From the NCBI RefSeq assembly GCF_001458775.1, contig NZ_CZPZ01000011.1, positions 1 through 64,000 on the forward strand: a DNA stretch of 64,000 nucleotides, given 5' to 3'. A program made the translations under genes and the position numbers. Every line of letters begins with the position of its first letter. The stretch's first letter is position 1. Origin of the DNA: Candidatus Nitrospira nitrificans (lineage in GTDB: Bacteria > Nitrospirota > Nitrospiria > Nitrospirales > Nitrospiraceae). Positions 35,783-44,491 of the stretch are shown here, piece by piece. The notes under the pieces are model-generated. The model made no database searches. It was not told the origin of the DNA and saw only the letters and a list, made by a program, of their open reading frames with translations.

Positions 35783-36499
35783 ATGTCTACGCGACGCCCC
35801 TCCAATAAGAAAAAGCCTGGGAAGTCCGTCTTGCCCGAGCTATCTGCCAAGCGGCGATTCCAACTGAGGCTTCTGAAGTGGTATGGAGAACATGGCCGGG
35901 ATTTGCCCTGGCGGAAAACCTCGGACCCGTATCATATCCTCGTCTCCGAGGTGATGCTGCAGCAGACCCAAGTTGATCGGGTGATCCCTAAGTACCATGA
36001 GTTTTTGAAACGGTATCCAAGTTTTGAAGATTTGGCAGAGGCTCCGGTTGCTGACGTCAAGAGGACCTGGTATCCCCTCGGGTACAACATTCGTCCGGAA
36101 CGGTTGCATGGGATTGCTTGTGAAACGGTGGAACGGTATGGGGGGAAATTACCCAACGACGCTGATGAGTTACTCTCGTTCAAAGGGATCGGGCGGTATA
36201 CTGCCGGGGCAATTCGCTCCTTCGCGTTCAATGAAGATGCCCCCATTCTGGACACGAATGTAATCCGTGTCTTGCACAGGGTGTTTGTGGCGGAAGGTAA
36301 TCCCAAAGCACAGAAGACGATGCTATGGGAATTGTCGGAAACCTTGATCCCGCCTGGCAAAGGGTATGACTTTAATCAGGCGATTATGGACTTTGGCGCG
36401 ACGGTATGCACTGCTCGGGATCCCTATTGTCTCCTCTGTCCGATGAAGTCCTTCTGTAAGACATATCCGTTCAGTCCGACGACGCGCGAACGGCAATAG
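35783..36499 (+). CDS. mutY: A/G-specific adenine glycosylase MutY lacking the C-terminal domain
   Basis: 238 residues, against about 350 for MutY. The catalytic module is complete: LPWRKTSDPYHILVSEVMLQQTQVDRVIPKY (catalytic Glu), the helix-hairpin-helix FKGIGRYTAGAI, the aspartate in APILDTNVIRVLHRVF, and the 4Fe-4S ligands C-x6-C-x2-C-x5-C near residues 210-227. The MutT-like C-terminal domain that recognises 8-oxoguanine is absent; the next gene encodes a free NUDIX protein. It probably removes adenine opposite 8-oxoG, but a MIG-type mismatch glycosylase cannot be excluded. Confidence 0.85.
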   Translation: MSTRRPSNKKKPGKSVLPELSAKRRFQLRLLKWYGEHGRDLPWRKTSDPYHILVSEVMLQQTQVDRVIPKYHEFLKRYPSFEDLAEAPVADVKRTWYPLGYNIRPERLHGIACETVERYGGKLPNDADELLSFKGIGRYTAGAIRSFAFNEDAPILDTNVIRVLHRVFVAEGNPKAQKTMLWELSETLIPPGKGYDFNQAIMDFGATVCTARDPYCLLCPMKSFCKTYPFSPTTRERQ

Positions 36500-36506
36500 G
36501 TTGATC

Positions 36507-36911
36507 ATGCAAGTTATTGAAGTGGCGGTAGGGCTCATCCACCGTGATGGCCGCTATTTGATCGCCCGCCGGAAACCCGGTGTCCACTTAGCGGGTTTCT
36601 GGGAGTTCCCTGGGGGAAAACGGGAAATGGACGAATCGCTCACGGAGTGTTTGCAACGGGAGCTATTTGAAGAGCTGAGTGTTCGCGTCGACCAACCTAT
36701 TCCGTATCGAATCATTCGGCACGACTATCTGGATCAAATCATCGAGTTGCATTTTTTTCGATGTGCCATTGAACAGGGAGAACCTATGCCTATCGGTTGC
36801 GAAGAAATCCGCTGGGTATATCCCGAAGATCTCACGCAGTTTACATTCCCGCCGGCGGACTATGCGATTATCGAAGCGTTGCGGCGTGATGCGTTCGGAG
36901 TTTCGCGATGA
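36507..36911 (+). CDS. NUDIX hydrolase, MutT-like (8-oxo-dGTP diphosphatase type)
   Basis: 134 residues from ATG 36507. IEVAVGLIHRDGRYLIARRKPGVHLAGFWEFPGGKREMDES is the MutT N-terminus. The Nudix box G-x5-E-x7-R-E-L-x-E-E-L-S is intact in its metal-binding residues, with Ser where Gly is usual. Enzymatic removal of oxidised dGTP is likely; an accessory role to the truncated MutY encoded 7 bp upstream is possible. The stop overlaps the next gene by 4 bp. Confidence 0.88.
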   Translation: MQVIEVAVGLIHRDGRYLIARRKPGVHLAGFWEFPGGKREMDESLTECLQRELFEELSVRVDQPIPYRIIRHDYLDQIIELHFFRCAIEQGEPMPIGCEEIRWVYPEDLTQFTFPPADYAIIEALRRDAFGVSR

Positions 36912-37624
36912 AGGTCGTACTCGATATCGAAACCATCCAAGCTACTCGTGAAGAATGGACACGGTTGGTGGGGAAGGCACCGGTGTGCAGTGAATCCTCT
37001 CACGCGGATGAGGGGTACGACCTCTTTGCCGCCGGTGCGGCAGAAGAACGGCGGCACGCGGAAGATGAGCTGTACGCCAAGTCGGCGTTCGATGGGACGT
37101 TCAGCCGCATCGTCTGTATCGGTCTGCTGGAATTTTCCGATCAGATGGAAGCACGCAGCGCCGTCGCCTGGTTCGGGGCGAATGAACGGGAGCTGCTCCG
37201 CCAATTCTGGGCGAGGCTTGCCCAGGACCGTCCCGCCTTGTTCATCACGCATAACGGACTTGGCTTTGATCTGCCCTTCATCAAGAAACGGTCGATCATC
37301 AATCAAGTAAAGCCCAGTCTCGATATCAACCTTGCGAAATTCCGCGCCGAACCGGTCTATGACACGATGGCCCTTTGGAGTAATTGGGATACGAGGGGTT
37401 GGGTCAAGCTCGATGTGCTGGCCAGAGCGTTGCAGGTCGAAACGAAGTCAGGCAGTGGGGAACAAGTCGCCGAAATGTGGGAGCGGAGGCAAGGTCGCGA
37501 GCTTGCGCAGTACTGTCTGCAAGATACCTATGTGACCTATGCCTGCTACTGCCGCATGAACTTTCGTCAGCCTCTGTCTCGGGAGGTTGTTCTGCTGCAG
37601 CCTGAGCTTTACGACGTCGGGTAG
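36908..37624 (+). CDS. Predicted 3'-5' exonuclease related to the PolB proofreading domain
   Basis: 238 residues, DEDDy-type exonuclease. Exo I is VLDIETI near the start, Exo II THNGLGFDLPFIKKR and Exo III YCLQDTYVTYACYCRMN, with the tyrosine four residues after the aspartate. These match the DNA_pol_B_exo2 family, stand-alone exonucleases without a polymerase domain. It is translationally coupled to the NUDIX gene, suggesting a DNA-repair operon mutY-NUDIX-exonuclease. Confidence 0.85.
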   Translation: MKVVLDIETIQATREEWTRLVGKAPVCSESSHADEGYDLFAAGAAEERRHAEDELYAKSAFDGTFSRIVCIGLLEFSDQMEARSAVAWFGANERELLRQFWARLAQDRPALFITHNGLGFDLPFIKKRSIINQVKPSLDINLAKFRAEPVYDTMALWSNWDTRGWVKLDVLARALQVETKSGSGEQVAEMWERRQGRELAQYCLQDTYVTYACYCRMNFRQPLSREVVLLQPELYDVG

Positions 37625-37640
37625 ATCGAGCGGTCGACGA

Positions 37641-38651
37641 TCAACGGGTCGGATAGGCTTCCGCCGATTTCTTTTTGGGGACTGAGCGAACGGCTGTCTT
37701 GCCGGTCTTCACGGCTTTCACTTCTTCCGCCCGTTGACGGAGCTCTTGTTTCATCCACACTGCTTCCTTCTTCAGCATTGCGATCTCGGAGTCTTTCCGT
37801 TTGTTGGCTTCGCGCGCTTCACGAAGCTCATCCAGTTTCCGATTGAGCAGTTCATCGGTGTTCAATTGAGGAGGTCCTGACTCAGTCCGGTTATGAGCCG
37901 GAAACGCTTGGGGAGCCGGCAAGACGGACGCTTCCTGAGGCGATGCTGCCTCCGTAACCGATGGGTGCATCGGGGCAGAGGCTGATACCACCGGAGCAAT
38001 CTGAGATGCCGAAGCAGGGATAGGTCTAAGCGCCCTTGCTGTAGGAGGTGAACCCGGCGCCGCTGCTTTAGCGAGGGTTTGATAGTCGATGACCATCGTC
38101 ATGGCGCCCCTTCCCAGAGCGACAAAGAGAGGAGCTTTTTCATGGCGCGCAGCAGAGCTAGGAGTGAATTCCAAAGCCTTCTTGTTTTGAGAAGGAGTGA
38201 TTGTCAAATAGATCGACCCTTTATGAACATAGAGGGTGCCCGCTGTGGGTTCAGTGCCTGACCCTGCCGATGGAGACACCTTGAAACCGACAATCTGCTC
38301 CGGTTTCGCTTGCGATAAGCCTTGGGCTAGCAGGGGAGCAAGAAACTCGGCATCTTCATCGCTGAATACCCTCATCGGCTTGCTGCCACTGGCGGGCATG
38401 TTGCCTGACATTTTTTGAGCGTCATCAGTCACCACGCCTTTGACTATTTTCAGCATGGTCATCTGGTCGATAGTGGCGGGATGATTGGCTACAAATGACC
38501 AATCGGCGATCTCCTTAAGATAGACGGATCCTTTAGTGTTCTTGTGAAGCTTTGTCTCTCCGGAAAACATCGAGCATCCGGTCGCTATCAGGCTGAGAGA
38601 CATCAAGGCTCCGACATAGAGAGAACTGTGGACATTGAAGTGGACATGCAT
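37641..38651 (-). CDS. Lipoprotein of unknown function with C-terminal coiled coil
   Basis: 336 residues from ATG 38651, which has GAGGAG 7 bp upstream; upstream in-frame starts have no support. The lipobox is IATGC with Cys26. A globular part (about 30-200) contains WSFVANHPATIDQMTMLKIVKGV and FSDEDAEFLAPLLAQGL. It is followed by a Pro/Ala-rich linker (about 200-270) and a charged coiled coil (LNRKLDELREAREANKRKDSEIAMLKKE). I do not recognise the family. The architecture suggests an outer-membrane-anchored periplasmic protein. Confidence 0.65.
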   Translation of the reverse strand: MHVHFNVHSSLYVGALMSLSLIATGCSMFSGETKLHKNTKGSVYLKEIADWSFVANHPATIDQMTMLKIVKGVVTDDAQKMSGNMPASGSKPMRVFSDEDAEFLAPLLAQGLSQAKPEQIVGFKVSPSAGSGTEPTAGTLYVHKGSIYLTITPSQNKKALEFTPSSAARHEKAPLFVALGRGAMTMVIDYQTLAKAAAPGSPPTARALRPIPASASQIAPVVSASAPMHPSVTEAASPQEASVLPAPQAFPAHNRTESGPPQLNTDELLNRKLDELREAREANKRKDSEIAMLKKEAVWMKQELRQRAEEVKAVKTGKTAVRSVPKKKSAEAYPTR

Positions 38652-38743
38652 ACGGGATCTCCTCATCTGTGGGCTTGTGACCGGAAAGGCCGGTTGGCCA
38701 TATGCCAGAGAGCGCTGGGTTTCACGATGGTTCTTATACCGAA

Positions 38744-38881
38744 CTACCATACGCCTAGGCCCATGAGTACAATACCGATTACCAACCATCCGACTACACC
38801 GACCGAAATGATCGCTTCGAGCGTGACACGAGAATCAGGTGGGTTGGGATTAGATTTTGAATCGGAGTCGGCGGATTTCAT
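38744..38881 (-). CDS. Possible small single-pass membrane protein (45 aa)
   Basis: From ATG 38881 the frame gives a hydrophilic N-terminus (KSADSDSKSNPNPPDSRV) and a C-terminal membrane helix (EAIISVGVVGWLVIGIVLMGLGVW). It could begin at 38935, giving 63 residues. There is no convincing Shine-Dalgarno. A clean transmembrane helix with an acidic tail is suggestive, but chance is not excluded. Confidence 0.35.
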   Translation of the reverse strand: MKSADSDSKSNPNPPDSRVTLEAIISVGVVGWLVIGIVLMGLGVW

Positions 38882-38935
38882 AACGAGAAACGAAATCTCA
38901 GATTGCAGAACGTAAAGACTCAGGATTTTCAGCAA

Positions 38936-39308
38936 GGTCCATGCCTTCCGATTGTTGGAAGGGTAGGGTGTATCATCGCCACAGGTAAGGGAGATCCTGA
39001 ATAGGTCTCAGGATCAGAAGGTCAGGACTGGTGGCCACACTCCAAAAGGAAGAATTTAGATGGTGCCTTTGTAATCATGGGGTTAGCGGCGCAAGCTTGA
39101 TCAGGCAGGATGGAATATTGGGGGCCAACTGATCATCAAGAGGCCATCTGGGAGCGATAGAACAAAAGAATGGCCGAAGAATAGTCTGAATAGAGAGGAG
39201 GGAGCTGGTCAAAAAATGTTCATTTCACTCAAGTGAGCGTGCAGAATTGTTCAAAGAGGTGAGATTGTTAATGTCTCCAATACAAAACTGCATTTGATGC
39301 CGGTGACC
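38936..39308. other. Gene-poor interval downstream of miaB
   Basis: No credible coding frame or RNA gene was seen here. The only structure noticed is a perfect 8-bp hairpin, GATCCTGA (38993-39000) and TCAGGATC (39008-39015), with a 7-base loop and no following T-run on either strand. Confidence 0.4.
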
Positions 39309-40640
39309 TCACCTCCCGTAGAGGGTCGCAGCCGAGGCATCAATGATATGTTTCGTGGTCAGAGTGCCCGGACCAAAACCACCCGTACCCTTATCCCATA
39401 CAACCGTGATGTTTCCGTCGGTTTTCCCCATGGCCTGAGCCGGCGAGCGGGTTGCATCCCTTTCAACTAACACCCGTATTGACTTGCCGATGTACCGTCG
39501 GTTGCGCTCCAGGGTGATGCGGCGTTGAGTTTCTAAGAGTTGAGCGACGCGCATACCCTTGACTTGATCAGGGACATCGTCGGCATACTTTCTTGCCGCG
39601 ATCGTATGTTTCCGTTCCGAATATTTGAAGATGTAGGCTGAGTCGAACTGGACCTGTTTCACCAGACGGAACGTGGATTGAAAGTCCTCATCCGACTCAG
39701 AGCAGAAACCGCAGATGATGTCTGTGGTCAGGACGATATCGGGGACGGCGCGGCGAATGAGCGCGACCAACGTGAGGTATTCGGTTCCCGTGTAAGTTCG
39801 TCCCATCAGTTCGAGGATCCGATCGCTTCCTGCCTGAAGGGGAAGATGAATGTGTTTGCAGATTCTTGGGTGCGTGGCGATGGCCTCAATGAGCGCGGCG
39901 GGAAAGTCTTTCGGGTGCGGCGAGGTAAACCGAACTCGATCGATTCCCGGAGTATCCGCCACAGCGGTAATCAGTCTGGAAAAATCCCATTCTTCGTGGC
40001 GATAGGAATTGACGTTCTGGCCGAGCAACGTGATTTGCCTGAACCCACGAGCCGCGGCATCACGGGCTTCGAGTAAAATGGACTTCGGGTCGCGCGACCG
40101 TTCACGACCCCTGGTATAGGGGACGACACAGAAGGAACAGAAGTTATCGCAGCCTCGCATGACGGTAATCCATGCGTTTACTCCGCTGTCGCGATCCGGC
40201 ATGATCCCTTCATAGGTTTCGTACTCCGACAGATCGAGGGCGAGTCCTTTCTGAGAGAGTCCCTGTTCTTGTTCCTCGAGTGCGGCCGTCAGCAATGAGG
40301 GAAGTTGACGATAGGCATCCGGGCCGGCCAAGACGTCAATCAGCGGCTCCTTTTCCGCCAGTTCACCTTTGAGGTTCTGGGCCATGCAACCGAGGATGCC
40401 AACGACGAGAGGGCGCTGCTTTTTGATCGCTTTTAGCTCGGAGAGGTGGGCGTAGATCTTCTTGTGCGCGTTCTCCCGAATGGCGCAAGTGTTGACCAAC
40501 ACCACGTCGGCCCGTTCACGATCCTCAGTAAAGACGAATCCTTCTCGCTTCAGCATCGAGCGAACAAGTTCGCTGTCGGACTCGTTCATTTGGCAGCCGA
40601 ACGTTTCGATATGAACGCGGGGGATGGTCTTCAGAATCAT
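39309..40640 (-). CDS. miaB: tRNA-2-methylthio-N6-dimethylallyladenosine synthase MiaB
   Basis: 443 residues. UPF0004 domain first (HIETFGCQMNESDSELV, NTCAIRENAHKKIYAHL, GCMAQNLKGEL), with three cysteines for the auxiliary cluster. The radical-SAM motif C-x3-C-x2-C is in MRGCDNFCSFCVVPYTRGRERSR. A C-terminal TRAM domain begins about residue 375. It methylthiolates A37 of tRNAs reading U-starting codons. The gene overlaps the stop of mtaB by 4 bp and is probably co-transcribed with it. Confidence 0.94.
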   Translation of the reverse strand: MILKTIPRVHIETFGCQMNESDSELVRSMLKREGFVFTEDRERADVVLVNTCAIRENAHKKIYAHLSELKAIKKQRPLVVGILGCMAQNLKGELAEKEPLIDVLAGPDAYRQLPSLLTAALEEQEQGLSQKGLALDLSEYETYEGIMPDRDSGVNAWITVMRGCDNFCSFCVVPYTRGRERSRDPKSILLEARDAAARGFRQITLLGQNVNSYRHEEWDFSRLITAVADTPGIDRVRFTSPHPKDFPAALIEAIATHPRICKHIHLPLQAGSDRILELMGRTYTGTEYLTLVALIRRAVPDIVLTTDIICGFCSESDEDFQSTFRLVKQVQFDSAYIFKYSERKHTIAARKYADDVPDQVKGMRVAQLLETQRRITLERNRRYIGKSIRVLVERDATRSPAQAMGKTDGNITVVWDKGTGGFGPGTLTTKHIIDASAATLYGR

Positions 40641-41974
40641 AGCATCGCCATGGCAGTGTGTGTATGTCGAGAAGCAGTCAGATGGCCAAACGTGAAACGG
40701 TCTGCGGCGGCGGTAATGGTGACTGGTAAGATCCGATTCTGAAGGTCGCCTGTATCTGCGACTGCTACTCTGGTGAAGTTTGGAGTTGTGCCGAAGCGAT
40801 GGGAGTCTCGAGTGCCGGCTTCAAACAGGACAGAGACGGTCTTGCCGATCTGTTTGTTGTGAAATGCCAGTCGTTTGGCATGATCCAGATCGAGCAGCAG
40901 TGCGGTGCGTTTCTTGACCGACGCGGACGGCACACGTTGTTTGATACGTAGCGCGGCCGTTCCCGGTCGGGAAGAGTATGGAAACACATGAAGATAAGAA
41001 AAGGGAAGGTCCGTCGCAGCCGCTACTGTATTCCGAAATGCGGTCTCAGTTTCGCCGGGGAATCCGACGAGAAGATCCGTTCCAAGGCCAAGGTTGGGAA
41101 TCTTCGTGAGCGCCGTTTCGATCAGTTTGGTATAGGCCTTGACTGTATGGCGTCGATTCATGGCCTGTAATACCTGGTCGTCTCCGCTTTGCAGAGGAAT
41201 ATGGAGGTAAGGGCAGAGTTTGGTGGAGGAGGCGAGGAGGTCAATCATGTCCTCGCCGACAGTGGTTGGTTCGATTGAAGAGATGCGAATGCGTTCGAGC
41301 CCTGGCTGTTGATCGAGCCAACGAAGCAACATGCAAAAGTTCAGGCCATCGTGTGCGTATCGACCGATGTTCACCCCGGTGAGCACGATTTCTCGGTATC
41401 CCCGAGCCGTCAAGCTTTCGACCTCTCGCCGGATGTCGTCAAATCTTCTGCTGCGCTCATGCCCTCTGGCGAATGGGATGATGCAGAAGGCGCACATTGC
41501 GCCGCAGCCGTCCTGTACTTTCACTGCCGCACGGGTCGAATCCGATTCCGAAAAGTACGGAAGATCGAAGTCTCCGCGAACGATCATTTTCGTATAATGC
41601 ACCTCAGGGATGGAGCGTTTCCGTAGTTCGTGGGCGGGGGGAATGTAGGCCGGCAGGTCGAGCTTGAATTGGTGGCCGACGATGAGATCGACGCCTGCTT
41701 GCCGCTTAAGCATTTCCATGCCTGTTTGGGCGTAGCAACCTGTGACAGCGATGAAGGCATTCGGAGAGTGTTTCAGTGTCTTCCGGATCAGATATCGCGA
41801 TGTCCGTTCGGCGTCTTCCGTCACGGAACAGGTATTGAGTACGAGAACGTCGGTTGGTTGGCCGAACTCGACGAGCTCAAACCCCTTGCGTCTGAGCCCT
41901 TCCCCCAGGATCGAGGTTTCGGCTTGATTCAAGCGGCAGCCGAGCGTATGAAGAGAGGCACGGGGCATTACCAT
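40637..41974 (-). CDS. mtaB: tRNA threonylcarbamoyladenosine (t6A37) methylthiotransferase MtaB
   Basis: 445 residues, same fold as MiaB. LHTLGCRLNQAETSILGEGL, NTCSVTEDAERTSRYLIRK and TGCYAQTG form the UPF0004 domain. VQDGCGAMCAFCIIPFARGHERSR carries the radical-SAM cysteines. GxRLNQ-type wording at the start favours MtaB (t6A to ms2t6A) over MiaB or RimO. The start is only 8 bp after a perfect -10 box, so the message may be leaderless; an ATG two codons further on is an alternative. Confidence 0.9.
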   Translation of the reverse strand: MVMPRASLHTLGCRLNQAETSILGEGLRRKGFELVEFGQPTDVLVLNTCSVTEDAERTSRYLIRKTLKHSPNAFIAVTGCYAQTGMEMLKRQAGVDLIVGHQFKLDLPAYIPPAHELRKRSIPEVHYTKMIVRGDFDLPYFSESDSTRAAVKVQDGCGAMCAFCIIPFARGHERSRRFDDIRREVESLTARGYREIVLTGVNIGRYAHDGLNFCMLLRWLDQQPGLERIRISSIEPTTVGEDMIDLLASSTKLCPYLHIPLQSGDDQVLQAMNRRHTVKAYTKLIETALTKIPNLGLGTDLLVGFPGETETAFRNTVAAATDLPFSYLHVFPYSSRPGTAALRIKQRVPSASVKKRTALLLDLDHAKRLAFHNKQIGKTVSVLFEAGTRDSHRFGTTPNFTRVAVADTGDLQNRILPVTITAAADRFTFGHLTASRHTHTAMAML

Positions 41975-41982
41975 AGGGTGGC

Positions 41983-42012
41983 ATTATAGGGAGATCATGC
42001 GTGTTCCGGCAA
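41983..42012 (-). promoter_or_regulatory. Promoter of mtaB-miaB
   Basis: On the minus strand TTGCCG (42007-42012), an 18-bp spacer and TATAAT (41983-41988). Only eight bases separate the -10 from the mtaB ATG, so transcription should begin at or within a base or two of the start codon. Confidence 0.6.
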
Positions 42013-42107
42013 GGTTGCCCCTTGTGACCGGAAATCTTAAGGATTGTGGCCTCATTGTCGGAACGACCTAGAGTAGGGTTGCATCCACCTCGTCGGGGAG
42101 CGCGGAC

Positions 42108-42512
42108 ATGCATTTGCGCACGCTCATCGTGTTTGTTTTGGCGGGATTGTTCTGGAGCCATCCTGTGACGGGATGGAACGCGGAGTCACTTCCTGCCGAG
42201 CCCGATCTCACCACTCGTGTCGATGAGCTGTATGACCATGAGGCCCGTCTCTTCATCATGCTGTATTCTCTTCGCGGAAACGGCCAAATCGATTATGTCA
42301 CGGCCCGACTGGTTCAAGAATATTCGCGCAGCACCTACGGGAATCCTATCTATCAGACCGAGGCCCAACCGCTGTTCTATTGGTGGAACCACACCATGTG
42401 GAATGATCCTGAGCAGGACGGGGTCAACGGCAACGAAAAGGTCTACCAGGAAAATACGGACTTCGATATCTCGCGATACAAGCCCTGTTTGTTCAACGGA
42501 CAGCCCTGTTAA
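42108..42512 (+). CDS. Small secreted protein of unknown function
   Basis: 134 residues with a signal peptide (LRTLIVFVLAGLFWSHPVTG) and GGGGAG 7 bp before the ATG. The mature part is acidic and aromatic (PLFYWWNHTMWNDPEQDG, YKPCLFNGQPC) with two C-terminal cysteines that could form a disulfide. I do not recognise the family. It stands between the divergent mtaB gene and the AmpG-like gene. Confidence 0.6.
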   Translation: MHLRTLIVFVLAGLFWSHPVTGWNAESLPAEPDLTTRVDELYDHEARLFIMLYSLRGNGQIDYVTARLVQEYSRSTYGNPIYQTEAQPLFYWWNHTMWNDPEQDGVNGNEKVYQENTDFDISRYKPCLFNGQPC

Positions 42513-42665
42513 TCTCGGCGCCAGCCAGTGAGATGGTTCCCGCCTGTTTTGTGATTCTACTGAACGGCGGCGCAAGGCGGTGGTATTCTGCATGGCAACT
42601 GAAACGAGTTGCGCTGCTGATGGTACCTCTGTCGGATTCAGCTCACGTTTGTGCGAGTAAATTCC

Positions 42666-43952
42666 ATGACACCAGGATCTTTCAGCCTATCAAGCCTGAT
42701 GAATCGCCGCATCCTCGTGATGCTGCCGTTGGGCTTTGCCTCCGGCCTTCCACTCGCCCTCACGTCCGGGACCTTGCAGGCCTGGTTGACGGTGGAGGGA
42801 GTCGACCTCAAGACCATCGGTATTTTCACGATGGTCGGCCTGCCCTATACGCTCAAGTTCTTATGGGCTCCTGTGATGGATCGTGTGATACCTCCTTGGC
42901 TCGGGCGGCGTCGCGGCTGGATGGTGCTGACGCAACTCTGTGTAGCGGTCGGCCTTGGACTCATGGCCCTGACCAATCCTCGGATACATCCTGGATGGCT
43001 GGCGGCCTATGCCGTGCTCGTGGCGTTCCTGGCCTCCTCCTTGGATATTGTCTTCGATGCCTATCGCACGGACACGCTCCGATCTCATGAGCGCGGTTTG
43101 GGTGCGGCCGTATGGGTGAACGGCTATCGAATCGCACTATTGGCTTCCGGTGCCGGCGCGCTTGTCCTTGCCGATTATGTCGGGTGGCCCATGACATATC
43201 TGGCCATGGCGGCGGTCATGGTAGCCGGAGTAGGCATCGTCTTGATCAGCCCCAACCCCACGTTCGTTGCCGAGGCTCCGAAGAGCATGAGAGAAGCAGT
43301 CGGCGCGCCGTTGGCGGAGTTCTTCGGACGGCCCCACGCCCTGGGGTTCTTGGCCGTCATCATCCTTTATAAGCTTGGAGATGCCTTTGCGTCTGCCCTT
43401 CAGACCGCTTTCCTGATCGGAGGGCTTGGTTTTTCCGCGACGGACGTCGGCGCCGTGAAGGGACTTGGGGTCTTTGCCACCTTGCTGGGTGCTTTTGTCG
43501 GCGGACTCATGATGACCCAGTCGGGACTTGTACGGTCGCTATTGATCTTCGGGGTCTTGCAGGCGGTCTCGAATCTGGGCTTCGTCGTATTGGCATTGAT
43601 GGGCAAAGACGCGAGCGTCCTGACTGCGGCGGTCGTCATCGAAAATGTGACGGGAGGAATGGGCACCGCTGCGTTCGTCGCGTTGGTGATGTCGCTCTGC
43701 GATCCACGGTATACCGCGACTCAGTTCGCGCTGCTGTCTTCATTTGAGGCGTTGGGGCGGGTGTTTGCCGGGCGCCCCTCGGCGGATATCGTGACGCTGG
43801 TCGGATGGACACAGTTTTTCGTCTTGACCGTCGTGGTGGCGCTGCCGGGTCTTTGGGCAGTGTGGCGAATCCGGCGTTCCATCGAGCCCGAGCAGCAGAG
43901 CGGCGCGCCTCCTCCCGCTCTGAAGCCGGCAGTCGCTCCTGTTGCCGAATGA
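42666..43952 (+). CDS. AmpG-like MFS permease
   Basis: 428 residues from ATG 42666; a GTG at 42651 is in frame. Twelve hydrophobic segments. The N-terminal GFASGLPLALTSGTLQAWLTVEGVDLKTIGIF and LPYTLKFLWAPVMDR are typical of AmpG, the inner-membrane importer of anhydromuropeptides. RRRGWMVLTQL and SLDIVFDAYRTDTL also fit. A wall-recycling role suits the gene content, but other peptide or sugar substrates are possible. The C-terminus is Pro/Ala-rich. It abuts the convergent next gene without a gap. Confidence 0.82.
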   Translation: MTPGSFSLSSLMNRRILVMLPLGFASGLPLALTSGTLQAWLTVEGVDLKTIGIFTMVGLPYTLKFLWAPVMDRVIPPWLGRRRGWMVLTQLCVAVGLGLMALTNPRIHPGWLAAYAVLVAFLASSLDIVFDAYRTDTLRSHERGLGAAVWVNGYRIALLASGAGALVLADYVGWPMTYLAMAAVMVAGVGIVLISPNPTFVAEAPKSMREAVGAPLAEFFGRPHALGFLAVIILYKLGDAFASALQTAFLIGGLGFSATDVGAVKGLGVFATLLGAFVGGLMMTQSGLVRSLLIFGVLQAVSNLGFVVLALMGKDASVLTAAVVIENVTGGMGTAAFVALVMSLCDPRYTATQFALLSSFEALGRVFAGRPSADIVTLVGWTQFFVLTVVVALPGLWAVWRIRRSIEPEQQSGAPPPALKPAVAPVAE

Positions 43953-44243
43953 CTACGATAAGCGCCGTTGTAGGAACAGTACGAAAAGCATCAGGGTGGG
44001 CAGCGGAGCCAGTATGAACGGCAACAACCATAACCAGACATTTTTGCCGCGCACGCGCGCTTGGTCGATCATCCAGACGAAGAGCCACACCAGCAGACAG
44101 GCATAATTCAAGATGATCCATTGGGTGGTGTGAGTTTTGAGGACGCTCGTGCTCTCCGAGGAACCTTGGAGGAGAAAGATTCCTAACAGCAGAACAAATG
44201 CGCCTAACAGGCCACCGACAAGCTTTTTGCTCCAGACAAACAT
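43953..44243 (-). CDS. Small membrane protein of unknown function (three helices)
   Basis: 96 residues, ATG preceded by GGAGG about 5 bp upstream. Three hydrophobic helices (about 10-27, 40-60, 70-91) and a positively charged loop (QARVRGKNVW) predict an inner-membrane protein. No family recognised. Its stop codon is adjacent to that of the convergent AmpG-like gene. Confidence 0.6.
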   Translation of the reverse strand: MFVWSKKLVGGLLGAFVLLLGIFLLQGSSESTSVLKTHTTQWIILNYACLLVWLFVWMIDQARVRGKNVWLWLLPFILAPLPTLMLFVLFLQRRLS

Positions 44244-44340
44244 AGCGCCTCCAGACTCGATAAGGCCGTGTGAACTGAATCTGGGCTTAAGCTAATTGGC
44301 CCGACAATTGTTTGTCAAATCATGGGGTCGTATCGTGTTT

Positions 44341-44414
44341 CGTTCGTGGTGAGCGTGTCGAACCGTGAGCGAACTTCCTTAACGGTGCATGTCTTCGACA
44401 AGCTCAGGACGGAC
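44341..44414. repeat. REP-like palindrome (TTCGACAAGCTCAG type)
   Basis: GTGAGCGTGTCGAA (44349-44362) and TTCGACAAGCTCAG (44394-44407) are inverted repeats matching at 12 of 14 positions. They are separated by 31 bp and flanked by further partial matches (GTTCGTGG, GGACGGAC). It resembles the CTTCGACAAGCTCAG palindromes scattered in many bacterial genomes. It is different in sequence from the element at 15278. Confidence 0.6.
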
Positions 44415-44437
44415 GGCGCATGAAGAGTGGAAATGTA

Positions 44438-44466
44438 TTGGACTTGACTTGAAGCTCGAATAGGAC
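44438..44466 (+). promoter_or_regulatory. Candidate promoter of the DUF4359-like gene
   Basis: TTGGAC (44438-44443), a 17-bp spacer and TAGGAC (44461-44466), 25 bp before the ATG at 44492. Moderate matches only. Confidence 0.4.
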
Positions 44467-44491
44467 CCCGGCTTGTTCGGGCAAGAACGTT

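Noticed and set aside
38993-39015. 8-bp perfect hairpin as an intrinsic terminator for miaB
   Set aside because: No T-run follows on either strand and it lies about 300 bp past the miaB stop, so it is listed only as a structure.
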